NCBI RefSeq assembly: GCF_004027225.2
Contig: NC_044278.2
Coordinates: 56,785,743-56,849,742, forward strand
Source of the DNA: Strigops habroptila
Taxonomy: Eukaryota; Chordata; Aves; Psittaciformes; Psittacidae
DNA length: 64,000 bases
Reading direction: 5' to 3'
Under the pieces are notes generated by a model, which was given only the letters and a program-made list of their open reading frames with translations, did no database searches and had not been told where the DNA came from. Position numbers and translations under genes: made by a program. Positions 46,543-57,901 of the stretch are shown in pieces; position 1 is the stretch's first letter; the number at the start of each line of letters is the position of its first letter.

Positions 46543-47210
46543 TGTGGTGGGTTAGCCTTGGCTGGCTGCTAGACACCCACCCGGCTGCTCTTTTACTCTC
46601 CCTCCTCAGCTGTCCAGCGGAGAAAGTAAGATGAGAAAGCTCATGGGCAAGATACAGACAGGAAAATCACTTACCAATTACCAGCATAGGTAAAACAGAC
46701 TCAAACTGGGGAAAATTAATTTAATTTATCACCAATTAAAATAGAGTTGAAAGGTGAGAAACAAAGACACAACATCTCCCTCCCTCTTCTTCTCCCTGGA
46801 TCCAACTTCACTCTTACATTCCCAACTCCTCCACCCCATCCAGCAGTACAGGGGGTTGCAGTCAGTCCATAATGCTTCCTCTCTCCTGCTTCTTCCTCCC
46901 CACACCATTCCCCTGCTCCAGCGTGGGTCCTTCCCATAGGCTGCACTCCTTCACAAACTGCTTCTGCGTAGGTCTACTCCATGGGCTGAAGTCCTTCAGG
47001 ATAAACCTGTTCCAGTGTGGGTCCTCCATGGTCCACAGTTCCTGTCAGGAAAACCTGTTCTTGTATAGGCTCCTCTCCACTGTCTTGCAGTTTCCTTCAG
47101 AAAATAGCTACTTGCTGCACTGTGGGGTCCTCCACATTGGATATCTGCTCCAGCACGGTCCTCTCCATGGGTTGCCTGGGAATCTCTGCTCTGGCAGATG
47201 GTCCTCTGAG
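46543..47210 (-). mobile_element. Endogenous retrovirus LTR fragment (avian ERVL-like), 5'-truncated
   Basis: The left edge reads 'tgtggtgggttagccttggc' and the body contains repeated 'ctgctccagcgtgggtcc'-type units with 'catgggctg' spacers. I know this pattern from a widespread avian ERV LTR, whose sense orientation is the reverse strand. The U5 end is therefore at 46543 and the U3/promoter end is lost near 47210. No retroviral genes are attached. The family name is from memory and unverified. Confidence 0.7.
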
Positions 47211-47511
47211 CCTGAATCCAGTTACCCAGTTTTAGGCAACCAAACTGGAGAACTGGATCATTGAAGTATCCTTGTAATTTTTAATTTTCCAGAACTAAGT
47301 GACTTATCTTTAAGTACAGCAAGTTTCACAACTTGCAACTATGGGAAACAAAAACTGCCTCAGGTTGAAGAACTTTACAGTGCCAGAGGGGCAAAATAGA
47401 ATAGAACTTATCTGAAACAATCCTAGCTCTTGAAAGACTGGCATATTTTCTAATGACTTAAGAAGAATTTTAACATACTTTCTCACTATTTATTTCCTGG
47501 CTATAGAGGAT

Positions 47512-47513
47512 AA

Positions 47514-47544
<31 letters not shown>

Positions 47545-47557
47545 ATAGATAAATAAA
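47512..47557. repeat. (AAAT)n microsatellite
   Basis: About eleven tandem copies of a 4-base AAAT unit with one G interruption. Confidence 0.95.
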
Positions 47558-48163
47558 AGAGATGAGTAATAATTCCACACTCAAGAATATTGCTTTTCAG
47601 CGATTCTTTCAGAGACTGAAACTAGAGCTAAATGAGAGAGACTTAGTATCCTACTAAAAATATTACAAATTATACATTAGTGATAGCTTTCCCTACTCCA
47701 AATGCAAATAGTTTATGTCCTCTTTTAGCTTCTTCCTTTTGGATTCAGTAGCAACTGACATTTTGTGTCAAATTATTTTATATGCACTGTCTGGTATAAA
47801 AGACCTGTGTTATCAAGATAGCCAGTTGTTTGACAACAAATACGAGTTCAAGTAACATATGAAAACTTCAGCCTCACATAAGCATTTCTTAATTTTGAAA
47901 ATCAGGTTCTACTTATCTCTTTGTAACTGTAAAATTAAAGACTTAGAACCAGACTTACAAAGGCTTCAGTGTCTAAATTTTAGGAGCTGCAGCATCCAGT
48001 GGATTTCCTACAGAAGGCATGGAGAAAACCAGGTATCCAGGAATAAGACACTGAGAAGGAAGCTACATACTCTAGCCAGTATGAAATGATTGAAGCTAAA
48101 AAAGGAGACTGAAAATAACAGGGCATCTAACTCCATGCCAAAAGGAGGCGGCACCCAGTTCAC

Positions 48164-48203
48164 AGCCATTAACTCGGTTTCTCAAGCCATTAACTCGGTT
48201 TCT
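48164..48203. repeat. 19-base tandem duplication
   Basis: The unit agccattaactcggtttct occurs twice, identical, two bases apart. Confidence 0.95.
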
Positions 48204-50130
48204 ATTTACCCATTTGCAGCAAACTGCATTGTGCTTTGGAGCTCCACCTCAAAAATGAGAAACTTTTCAAGTCTGCTTCAAATTAAGCAAGCCAAAACCA
48301 GTTTTCCCCCTTTCTGCAGAGCCTCCTACCAACAGACCTACTTTCTAATGGGTTTGCAGGGTTCTGAGAACACATACCATAACAGCAGCAGGAATGCCTA
48401 CTTTCAGCACCCACTGCAGTCAAGGCCTCTAAGCAGCTTCCTTGGCCTGGTTTTCTGACAATTTGGCATATGCTTGGTAGCAAAAACCCCAGGCACACAT
48501 TTAAATATTACAAATTTTATCAAATTTAGGAAGTTGCTGGCTATCAGCTAAGCCTTCAAAACGAACTGTCGAACATCCGTGAAAGAAGTCTGAATCACTA
48601 TAGTCTCCTTCTCAAGAGCATTGAGAGTTCACATTTGGGCTACTCTAGCAGTGTCAGGCAGAATATGTTAACTCACCCTAACTTAATTCAAAATAGTTAA
48701 CCAAACAAATATGAGTATTTCTGATATGAAGCACATGTACTTGTTTGTCAAGTAATGATGGCAGATCAAGCTGTTTATACCACCGTTTAACAGTCTTAAA
48801 GCTTATTTATTTAGAATAAAAGGACTACAGACAGTAACTATGGCAGAATTCACAAAACAGCTTTTCAAAGTGAAATACGTATCACTGTCACAAAGTAAAA
48901 GGTGACTTTACATATGATTTCATAATGGATCTTCTGTATTTGTGTGGTTGGTAATATACTGTTATTCTTGAGGGTTTCAACAACATCTTGCTTCTTTCTC
49001 TGGAAGCAGTGATAAGCTGCATAGGATCACTTACATCATTTTAGTTAAGACACACTCCAAATCCTCACAGAGTCTCTCAGGTTCAACCCTGGTAAGTATC
49101 TGGGATTTATTTTGGGATTTGACCTCCACCTACATGATCCTTGTTACATCACCTCGTAATAGTTGTGGTTCAGCTGCACCGTTGTGTATGTTATGTGTGA
49201 CAGTCTACAGTTCCAATGTATCAGGCAGTACAGGCAACAAACATACATCAAAGGCTGGACACTGGATCTTTAAGCAACTATGTGATTTGAAGACAAGGTA
49301 CAACTTTTTTCTGCAATGATTTGGAGGTTTGTCAATTAACCTGCAGATTTAATTCCGGCACATTCTCATGGGAATCAGCTTTGTATAAAAGCTACTGGAT
49401 CAAGCCCAAGGGGTTGCAAAAACAATAAGTAAGCTGCACCACCTTACCTTCCTGCATAACATAAACTGCATAACAGTTTAAAACAGCAACTCTTAAATCC
49501 TATGACCTCTTTTAAAAGTAAACTTTTCAAATTTCATTACTCTCTGCTACATCTTAGTCTGTGGGCACTGATACCTCCTGAAAATGCACATAATTTATAT
49601 GCATAGCTTAGTAAACACAGTACTAAAGATCTGTCAAACAAATACACAAGTTGCCAGCTGGTGTTAACGACTACTGCATATTCATATAGGTATAATTTAT
49701 AGTTTTATAATGAGATGCATATGATTATCCTTCATCCATTTGATGGTCGAGCCCCTGGCACCCTATAGTAGCAAAACAACCTTTTAAATAAATTGAATTA
49801 TTTGGACTGAGTTTCCTTTCTGTATCTATGAACAATTAGTAATACAGTTCAACGTTCTAAGATTTAAGTTGGGGTTTTCTTTCAGACCATTTTCTATGAA
49901 TGTATCATTTTTAGACTGGAAACTGTTCAAGAGAATCTAACTGTGTATATTGAATGTAACATTGTAAATTAAAACACAGTAAACTACAAATTACAGCTGA
50001 CTGGACAACCATGTCACATCATGTTGTTTCCGTTGCTAGTACGGGTTAACATCATGCAGGTATCCATGTTTCTATCCAGCAAATAAACTCCGTGCAAGAC
50101 TTTTGTAATCACTGTCTAAAATGATGCAAG

Positions 50131-50290
50131 AGACATTCAAGGTCAGCCTGGATGTGGTTCTGAGCAACCCGATCTAGTTGAAGATGTCCCAGCTCATTGC
50201 AAGGGGGTTGGACTACATGACCTTTGAAGGTCCCTTCCAACCCAAACTATTCTATGATTCTACGATCTCTGTATTCTATGATTCTATGAT
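50131..50290 (+). repeat. CR1 LINE 3' end fragment
   Basis: Sense CR1 tail with 'cattcaaggtcagcctgg', 'gggggttggactacatgacc', 'ggtcccttccaaccc', and several 'attctatg' terminal units with a small insertion. Confidence 0.9.
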
Positions 50291-51609
50291 CTCCATCAGT
50301 GCATTCATTTGCCAGGGTAACTCTTAAAAGTGAACATAACAAGGGCGTGAATACAGTTAAAACACAGCAGGTTTATATTTCTGAATTACTATTTATAAAA
50401 TATTTAATATGTTTACATATGTGCACGTGCATACATTGAATGTTACCCATTCAAATTCACTCCCTACCCACTTAATGTAAACCATTACAGCCATCCCACA
50501 TGGCTAAGGAAGGAAAACACGAGAAGTAATTTATATCACATTTCACATGCAGTAACAAGGCATTCAACCAAAGAGGATTTACGAGATGCTAATGAAAAGA
50601 GATGGCAACACTGGAGAAGGCTGCAGGATAACGCACTGAACCGAAATGACAGAGCTTGGGCACAAATTGGATGACAAAGGCTGGGATGCACAGAGGTACA
50701 CACAGAAGGCAAAGCTGAGAGATGCTGACATGGAACGATGGTGTGTAATTTTTTTAAAGCTGATGTGCTCTTCCCTCAAGTCGCTCACTGCTTGTTTTCT
50801 GTGATTACCCTTGCTGATTAGACATCCTGACAGTCCCATTATCATCTGCACCGTGTATTTTTCTAACCAGCTGGTTTTAGCATGCGTACTCAAAAGAACA
50901 TGACATAAAAATATCAGAGAAAAAAAAATAACTGTGCCGACTGAAGGCAAAGTCCTGATATTTCAAAACCTGCAACTTCTGAAACTACAATCTACTCGGT
51001 TGTAATAATGAAGATTACAGATTTTAAACACAAGAGCCCCTTTACTACTTGCTTTGAATGTAACAACTCTGAATCTGGGAAACAAAATACAGTAAAAGTT
51101 GTCCACTACTAACAGGTACCAAAATTTACATTTAACATTTCTCCAAAGACTTCAAGTAACATTCATGTCATTTTTCCTTGTCTTCTTTTGGCCTCTTCCT
51201 CTTAGCAAGTGAGTGGACTGTGCATTAGAGAAAAACACTGATTATAGTCATTATTGTATCTTACACGTTCTTAGGCACACCATGGCCCGGTTTACACTTG
51301 CAAAAGATGTCCTATTGCTAAAAACAAGGTCAATTTAGCAGGAGCACCAGGAATCCCAGGAAAGTGATTTCCTTTCACTGAGTTTGTATCATTTGCTAGC
51401 ATTTTCTTTATGTAGGGATTGACAACCTGATGCTTGTACCACCGGACAGCAAAGAAGTTAGAGACAGGCAGATCAAACTGGTAAAGCTAAGCCTCAGTCA
51501 ACAGGAGTGGAGTAATTCCCCTCGGCCCTGCTTCTGGACGGATTTGTGTCCTGATCCAATTTAATTGCGGATACATGGATCTCTGTGCCAATTAATCAAA
51601 TTAACACTT

Positions 51610-51690
51610 TAAAAATAATAATAATAGTAAAAAAAAAACCAAACCCAAACCAAAAACAAAAACCAAAAAAACACAAAACCAAAACCCAGA
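51610..51690. repeat. A-rich/CAAA-like simple repeat
   Basis: AATAAT units followed by ACCAAA/ACAAAA-type low-complexity sequence. Confidence 0.8.
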
Positions 51691-51899
51691 GCTCATAAGT
51701 TACGTTCCCATTTCATGCTTCTGAGTTAAGGTTTAGAACTGAAGTCAGATGCAGGACATGATCCCACTCTCACGGGAATAACAGAAAGGACGGCTTCCTG
51801 CCTCCTCCTTCAGACTCACCACGCTTTCCTCCTCAGTATCCCAACTCAGAAACTGTCTTTCTGGCTGGCGCTTCGGGGCCTTTATCCTCAAGCAACACG

Positions 51900-52820
51900 A
51901 AGAGGCAGCTCTGCCCTTCCCCGACGCGGTTCCAGCCCGGATGCCGCTCCCGGCCCGCGGCGGCCCACCCCGGCGTGGCGGCCCGGCCCGGCCCGGCCCG
52001 GCCCGGCGGGGTCGGCGGGGCAGGGCCCGCGGGGCCGCCCCTCCGCGGGCGGATCCCGGCCGAGGCCCGCGCCCTAAGCCCGGCTCACCGGCAAAAGCCG
52101 CTCGGAGGGCTTTGCGATCCTGTTAAGTTCTCTGGGAGGATCAAGACGTCAAAGCAGCCCGGCAGCGCCCCGGCAGATTTCTTGCCACGCCGAGGAAAGT
52201 TGGGCAGGGCAGGGCCGGCCCGGGGCCGCTGCCGGAGCCGGGACCCGCAGCCCCGGGCGGCGACACCGTCCCCTCACACGAAAAGCTATGTGACCCCTTC
52301 TCTGCCACACACGGCCCGGACCCCGAGGCACTGGCTACCTGCGGGGCGGAGCTGCGCCCGCCCAGGTGCTCATCCCCTCCTCGCTGCGGGGTTGCCGGGC
52401 TCGCTGCCTCAGTCCCTCTCGGCCGGGCGAGGTCCCGCCGCCGACGCCATCCAGCTCCCGGCCGCGCTCACCGCTCCCGCCGGTGCCTGCGCGGCTGCCT
52501 CAGCCGCCGCGCCGCGGTCCATGCTGCAGGGGGAGGCCGGCCGGAGCGGGGAGGCTCGGTCGGCTCGAGGAGGAGGGCTCTGTGCCGCCACAGAAAGCGG
52601 GCTCCCCGGAGCCCTTCCGCGGCCGCCGCGTTCCCGCGCACGCCGCCCCCTGCGCCTTCGTGTGGCGGGGACGGCCGCTGGGGCTGAGGGAGCGGGTTTG
52701 GGCGGGCGGCGAGCGGCGCCTCGTCAAGACAGGAAGGCGGGCGGGGGACGTGCCGCTGCCGGCTGGGACGTGTCCCCTCCGGCGGCCCTCCGGGAGCAAG
52801 TCCTGCCTTACTTGAGGGAG
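51900..52820. promoter_or_regulatory. CpG island, probable promoter
   Basis: About 0.9 kb of strongly GC-rich sequence packed with CG dinucleotides, standing out sharply from AT-rich flanks. It contains five GCCCG units at 51981-52006. Long open frames on both strands here are explained by lack of stop codons in GC-rich DNA. A consensus - strand splice donor (GTGAGT, 51819-51814) sits at the left edge and another (GTAGCC) at 52338-52333, which would fit a first exon of a - strand transcript such as CNGA3. A + strand gene running off the right edge is equally possible. Confidence 0.8.
51982..52004 (-). promoter_or_regulatory. Potential G-quadruplex in the CpG island
   Basis: On the - strand, five GGG runs separated by CC. 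This meets the simple G3 plus short-loop rule for a quadruplex. Confidence 0.7.
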
Positions 52821-55800
52821 ACAGTGAGGAGATAGCCCACAGCCGGTCACCGCACTACTGCTGGGTACTACTGGGATCGACAGCTTCTCCCTGGTGAGGA
52901 GGCGTTTCTCCTCGGTGTATCGCTGAGTAGGGTTCTTGTCCAGTACGCTGTCCCTCTCTCTCTGACCTCCTGGAAGGAGCTCACCTTCATGCTGACACTC
53001 ACCCTGTGCCGGGCAGCATGTTTCTCTCATCTTGTACTGAAGCCCCCCGCAGGCTTTAGCGCTCCCCTGAACTTCACCTGCTCAATTTTGATTCTGCTTT
53101 TCAAAGAGTGCCGAAAAGCTGGAAACAAGGACCGTGTATGAAAGCTCCATAAAGTGATTCTTCAGCTGGAAAAAAGAGTCAGTGAAAGCCATGTCACTCG
53201 TAGCTGAGAGGCCGCTGCACTTTGCTGCACAACATCAGTTCAGTTAGACTGAACACAACGTGATACTAGAAATGCATTTAAGTGCTTGAGGTTATGGAGA
53301 GGCAGAGCTACTTCTCTTCCCTTGCTAAGAACTATTTTACATAAGAAAGACGAACCACATCACACAACAAGCACTAAGGAGAGGAAAAGGCCACTCTAAA
53401 ACTCTTAAAACCCCATCGGAAACTCAAGGCATCTTTCTCACACAGCTATCACATCAGTCTTCAGAGTAACAGGGTTTTGGGGATCAGAACAGAAAGCCTG
53501 GGAAGGCAGAAAGCATTAGAAGAGCATGCTTTGTTACTTCCTTTCCTGCTGGATTGCATCCCCGGGAGAACTCCTAGGGGAAGCACTGCTAGGGGAGCCA
53601 GATAATCAGGCGTGCATTGGGTGCATGCATTGCAGGTTTCTATTCTCCTGCAAAAGGTTCAAGTGCTGGTTGCGCTTTCCGGGTGCTACATGTAGATACA
53701 CAACCTTTGCAGGTCCTGGCTTCCTACTGTAACAAAGTCTAGTTCTACACCTTGCACCCATGTTCTGGTGGCTACGTGAAGGAAGCCTGGGAAAAGAATC
53801 CAGGAAAAAGCTGTAGGGATTTCCAAAAGGTCCCAAATCCAGACAATAAAGGGGATCAGGCTGAATCAGCAACAGTGAATGTCCACATCTAGAATGCCTT
53901 ACTTTCCAAAGTCTGTCATAGTGTTCAGCAGTACTGGTGTAAGAAAATTTAGAGAAAATGCTATGTTAAAGGTACAATACATTTTCAGAGTACCTTAATT
54001 TACCTCCCTTAATCAGAGGATTAAGTCTCTTCAAATCTTTTATATTACAGAAGTCTCTGAGAGAAAAGATGTTTCATAAAGGAAAACAGTGTTAAATAAA
54101 TTTATCTAAGCATTTATCATAACATGATGTTTGTTTAAAAATACTATTTTCTATTCAAAGAAGTAACACATTGTCAATATACAAACTTTTTACAAAATAT
54201 GGGATTATTTCTCAATTTTTAGATGAATCTGAATTACATAATTTTTTGAAGAGGTAGCTGATTTCTTGGTGTATAAATATATAGCCTTCACTGATTTTTT
54301 TCGTTCCTCTCTCCTCACTTCTTCCTGGAGTCATCATTCTCTGTTAAGCTCCTTACAGCAAGAAACAGAAACACTGTTATAAAGCATCATTCAGTCATTG
54401 AAACCCCCTGAAAAGGGCCACAGAAGGTTTAAACTTGCTGCAGTTTTAAGAAGGCTTCTTATACATGTGCCTATTACATGTCAAGTCAATCAAAAGAGCC
54501 TTTTTCCACCATACACACAGGGTGAGAGCGGACCAAACTGGCTCCAGCGCTCTCTATGCACTGGCATGGTGTGGTCAGTGAGCAGCAGGGAGCTGCTGAT
54601 CCAAGGGCCCCTCCTTCTGGTCCTTTTGCGTCGTTTTCTTCTGCTGAGGACTATGTACAACTCGTAAGCACTACAATGTTCAACTAATTCACTAAAGATG
54701 CAGGACCAAATAAAAGCCTGGTTTGCTACCTATACTGCTTTTCTAAATATTGGTGACTGTTCCAAACATTGGTATCAGGACTATACCTCTTCAAAGGCAG
54801 CCTTAGTGATGTAGCTAGTAATTATATTGAAATTACATCCAAAATGAAGTTGCAAAGCTCACAGATTTAATTCTGCTCAATAACCCCCCAAAGAGATTGA
54901 ATGAACACATTCAAAATGTAGAACTACACCAATGAAACGAAGTGTTAATATAGAACCACTAACACTCTAAACATACTTGCTTAATAGCATGAAGTATGCA
55001 CAGCAAACTGACAAAAAGGTTTGATTGCTGTTTGCTGTCATCAGTCACTGTCAAAGCAGTAGGCACTAAGAGGCAGAAGACCATCCCAAGTCCTAGTTAA
55101 ATTTGGCAACATTTTCCAGTTCTTGTATCTATTCGTGTATACTAATTATATTCTTATTCAAACCTATTTACTCTCAGGTTTCAACCTGCACATGGCAGAA
55201 TTTGGCCAGTCACCTAGATATTGAAGATGACAGAAAAAAAAAGAAATACCTTTTCTTTGTTCCATTTTCTGAATTGTTAGGTATAACTGAAAACGTGCTT
55301 ATTCAGGGAACAAATATTCCTTCTTTCCAATACTTTTGTATTTAGCTCTTGCTTCATTTGTACAATCATTAAACCAATCCTTTGAGAGCCATCAACAAGT
55401 AAGTTCAACACACCGACAGCTGCAAGACATCATCCATCAAAATAGTTACATTCAGCAAGGCACTACCAATGATTTAACTCAGTGACCTAAAATTACTGGT
55501 CTCTGAATAGACACCCGTGGAAACACAACCATGAATTAACATGTCTAATTTTGACAAAATATTTTGGAGTTTTGTATGCAAATTAAATATCAATTTTGTT
55601 CCATTCTGTCGGCAGTTAAGCGAAGCATCAGTGATAGTTTGCATCTGGAAATTATAATTAATAACAAAGGAAAAAATGGAGTTCCAGCACCTCAAAATAG
55701 AAAAGAGGGGGAAAAAAAGAAAGAAAAAGCAACCCCTTATATTACAGTGTTTCACACCTTGGTCCTCAGCTATCTAGTTATCAAACAGTCTTCTCTCTCA

Positions 55801-55867
55801 TAGCTTGCTTTCTCATTTTATTCTTTTCCAGCTTACTTCCTGGGAAGTAGGGTTTCAGTGTGTGTAG

Positions 55868-56171
55868 TGGTTGCTCTGGAAGACAAACATCCTAATACGA
55901 AATTCTCTTAGCTTTTATTTCTGGTCAGCCATCATATGGTATGGAATATTCCTTTGGCCAGTTTGGGTCAGCTGTCCTGGCTATGTCCCCTTCCAAGTTC
56001 TTTCCCACCCCCAGCCTCCTGGTGAGGGGGAATGTTGTAGAGACAGCCCGGATGCTGTGTGAGCACTGCGAAGCAGTAGCCAAAACACTCTTCTAGCTAC
56101 CAGAACAAAAGCACAGCACTAGGAGGCCTGCTACGGGGAAAATTAGCTCCATCTCAGCCAGACCCAACACA
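55868..56171 (+). mobile_element. Endogenous retrovirus LTR 3' fragment
   Basis: Contains 'ggtcagccatcatatggtat', then 'ggccagtttgggtcagctgt' and ends 'ccagacccaacaca'. I know this series from the 3' end of a common avian ERV LTR. It is short and has no linked genes. The family assignment is from memory. Confidence 0.65.
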
Positions 56172-57861
56172 CAATCTCTGGTCAAAAAACCTTGCTGAGA
56201 CGAAATTATTTTATCCTCTTATCAATCACCTGCAGAAACATTCTGCACCAAGCCAAGGAATCTGATGAAGGGTCCACATTCCCTTGGCTTCCCCTGAAAA
56301 GTTTTGCTTCTTAGAGCTCTCCCATTCTGGTTTTGCAGTATCTCTTTCTTCCTTCAGAGCATAACACACAAAGTATAACGTGTCTAACACCAGTTCAGAG
56401 TGAATAACTGTCCTTTAAAAATCCCATAGCTGCTAGAAAATAGCTGGTGAGCTGAGGCAATACATCTCAAAATAGTTTGTATTAATCCTTTTTTTCAAAC
56501 AATACTTTTTAGGAAATCTTTATCTTCAGTAAGTTAGTTGTAGTACATGGCTTAGACTATTTTCAGGAGAGAGAATGGGGAAACAGCCTTCCCCTTTTTC
56601 TGTGTTTTGTGACACTGCCTGTCTTGTTATTTGCCTTTACTTGCATATAATCAGCCTCTCATATAATGCTGTGATCTTTAAATAGGTCCATTTTATTTTA
56701 TTTGTTTGATGCTAGTATTACAGAAATACTGGCAATAACACAATGTCTAAATGTCCATAAAATTATACATAATTTTGAGCTATTTTCTTAAAAAAAAACC
56801 AAACTAAAACAACAAAACTGTGGGAAAAAATAATCACAATTATTGAGTCCATAAATAAATTGCACTTTTGTATAACATGTACTTTTGACAATCTTCTGAG
56901 AAAGAAAGAATTTTGCACAGTTATCTTTCTGCAGCTGCTTTCCATTTCTCCAGAGTTAGTCTGTCAAGTTGAAGCTCCCCTTAAGTGCAGGACCAGCTGG
57001 CTTGTGAGTTTTCAGATTAATCATCAGTAGCCTCTGAGAAATAAAGAAAAAGAATGAAGTCAGATGATGCATCAGTATCTTCTTCCAAATGCACCAGAAA
57101 AAACCGAGTTAATTGTAACAGGAGTTTTTGGAGTCTTGACTTAGTCCATCACAGAATTAAATCCTGAGCCCATGAGAGCCTGGATGCATTTGAAACTCAT
57201 CACTTGCTGGAAGATACACTGCAGTGTCTTTCTGCATCCAGCACCAGGACAGCATTTTGAAGCATGTCTAATCTGTGAGGCAGAGTAGATCTGAGAAGAG
57301 GATTAAGACAGCTGAGATTTGTGACCTTAGTTCTGTATATTTGCTGTTCTCTCTGCCAGCTCAGGCTCCGAGTGTTGACGTGGAGTTCAGTTTCACTGAT
57401 TTCACGGAGTTGAATCAGGCCCTGAGCTGGAAGCAGACATTAGATCAGAGCTGTCCTTCCACATCTTGAGGCCAATTCCTGGCATTAGCCATCTGAGCAT
57501 AAACCCCAGTTATTCAGCCACCTGAGGCAGTACAGCTCGCAGACCATGTGTTGTTATAATGAACAACCAAAATACTGAGAGAGTTGGGCCCTACGGGGAA
57601 GACGGTCAATAGCCAAGGTAGAATTCTGGTACATAATCATCCTTTATTGTCAAAAAGGAGTAAGTAAGTGTTTAGTGGCACTACTATAAATCCCCTTCTG
57701 AATCTGTTAGGTGATTAATGATAGCATTTACAATATCTGAGGCTTTGGCTATGTGGTTCTGTTGTGAGAGGCATTGACATTATTGTAACAGTTCTCTCAA
57801 GACTGCTATGCTCTGCAGTAAAGTACCACCAGGATGCATGACAGAAGAATAAGGCTTTAAA

Positions 57862-57901
57862 AATGAATGAATGAACGAACGAACGAATGAATGAACGAAT
57901 G
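57862..57901. repeat. (AATG/AACG)n tetranucleotide repeat
   Basis: Ten tetramers mixing AATG and AACG units in the pattern 3 + 3 + 2 + 1 + 1. Confidence 0.95.

Larger units (their letters stand above)
41928..51819. other. Upstream region or 5' intron of CNGA3
   Basis: About 10 kb with no recognised coding exon. It holds an LTR fragment (46543-47210), a tetranucleotide repeat (47512-47557), a 19-base tandem duplication (48164-48182 and 48185-48203), a CR1 tail (50131-50290) and an A/C-rich simple stretch (about 51610-51690). If CNGA3 starts in the CpG island, this is its first intron. Confidence 0.65.

Noticed and set aside
51975..52835. 286-codon + strand open frame in the CpG island, with overlapping frames on both strands
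   Set aside because: All frames are open because the DNA is extremely GC-rich. The peptide is Ala/Arg/Gly/Pro-rich with no domain, and several mutually exclusive frames look equally good.
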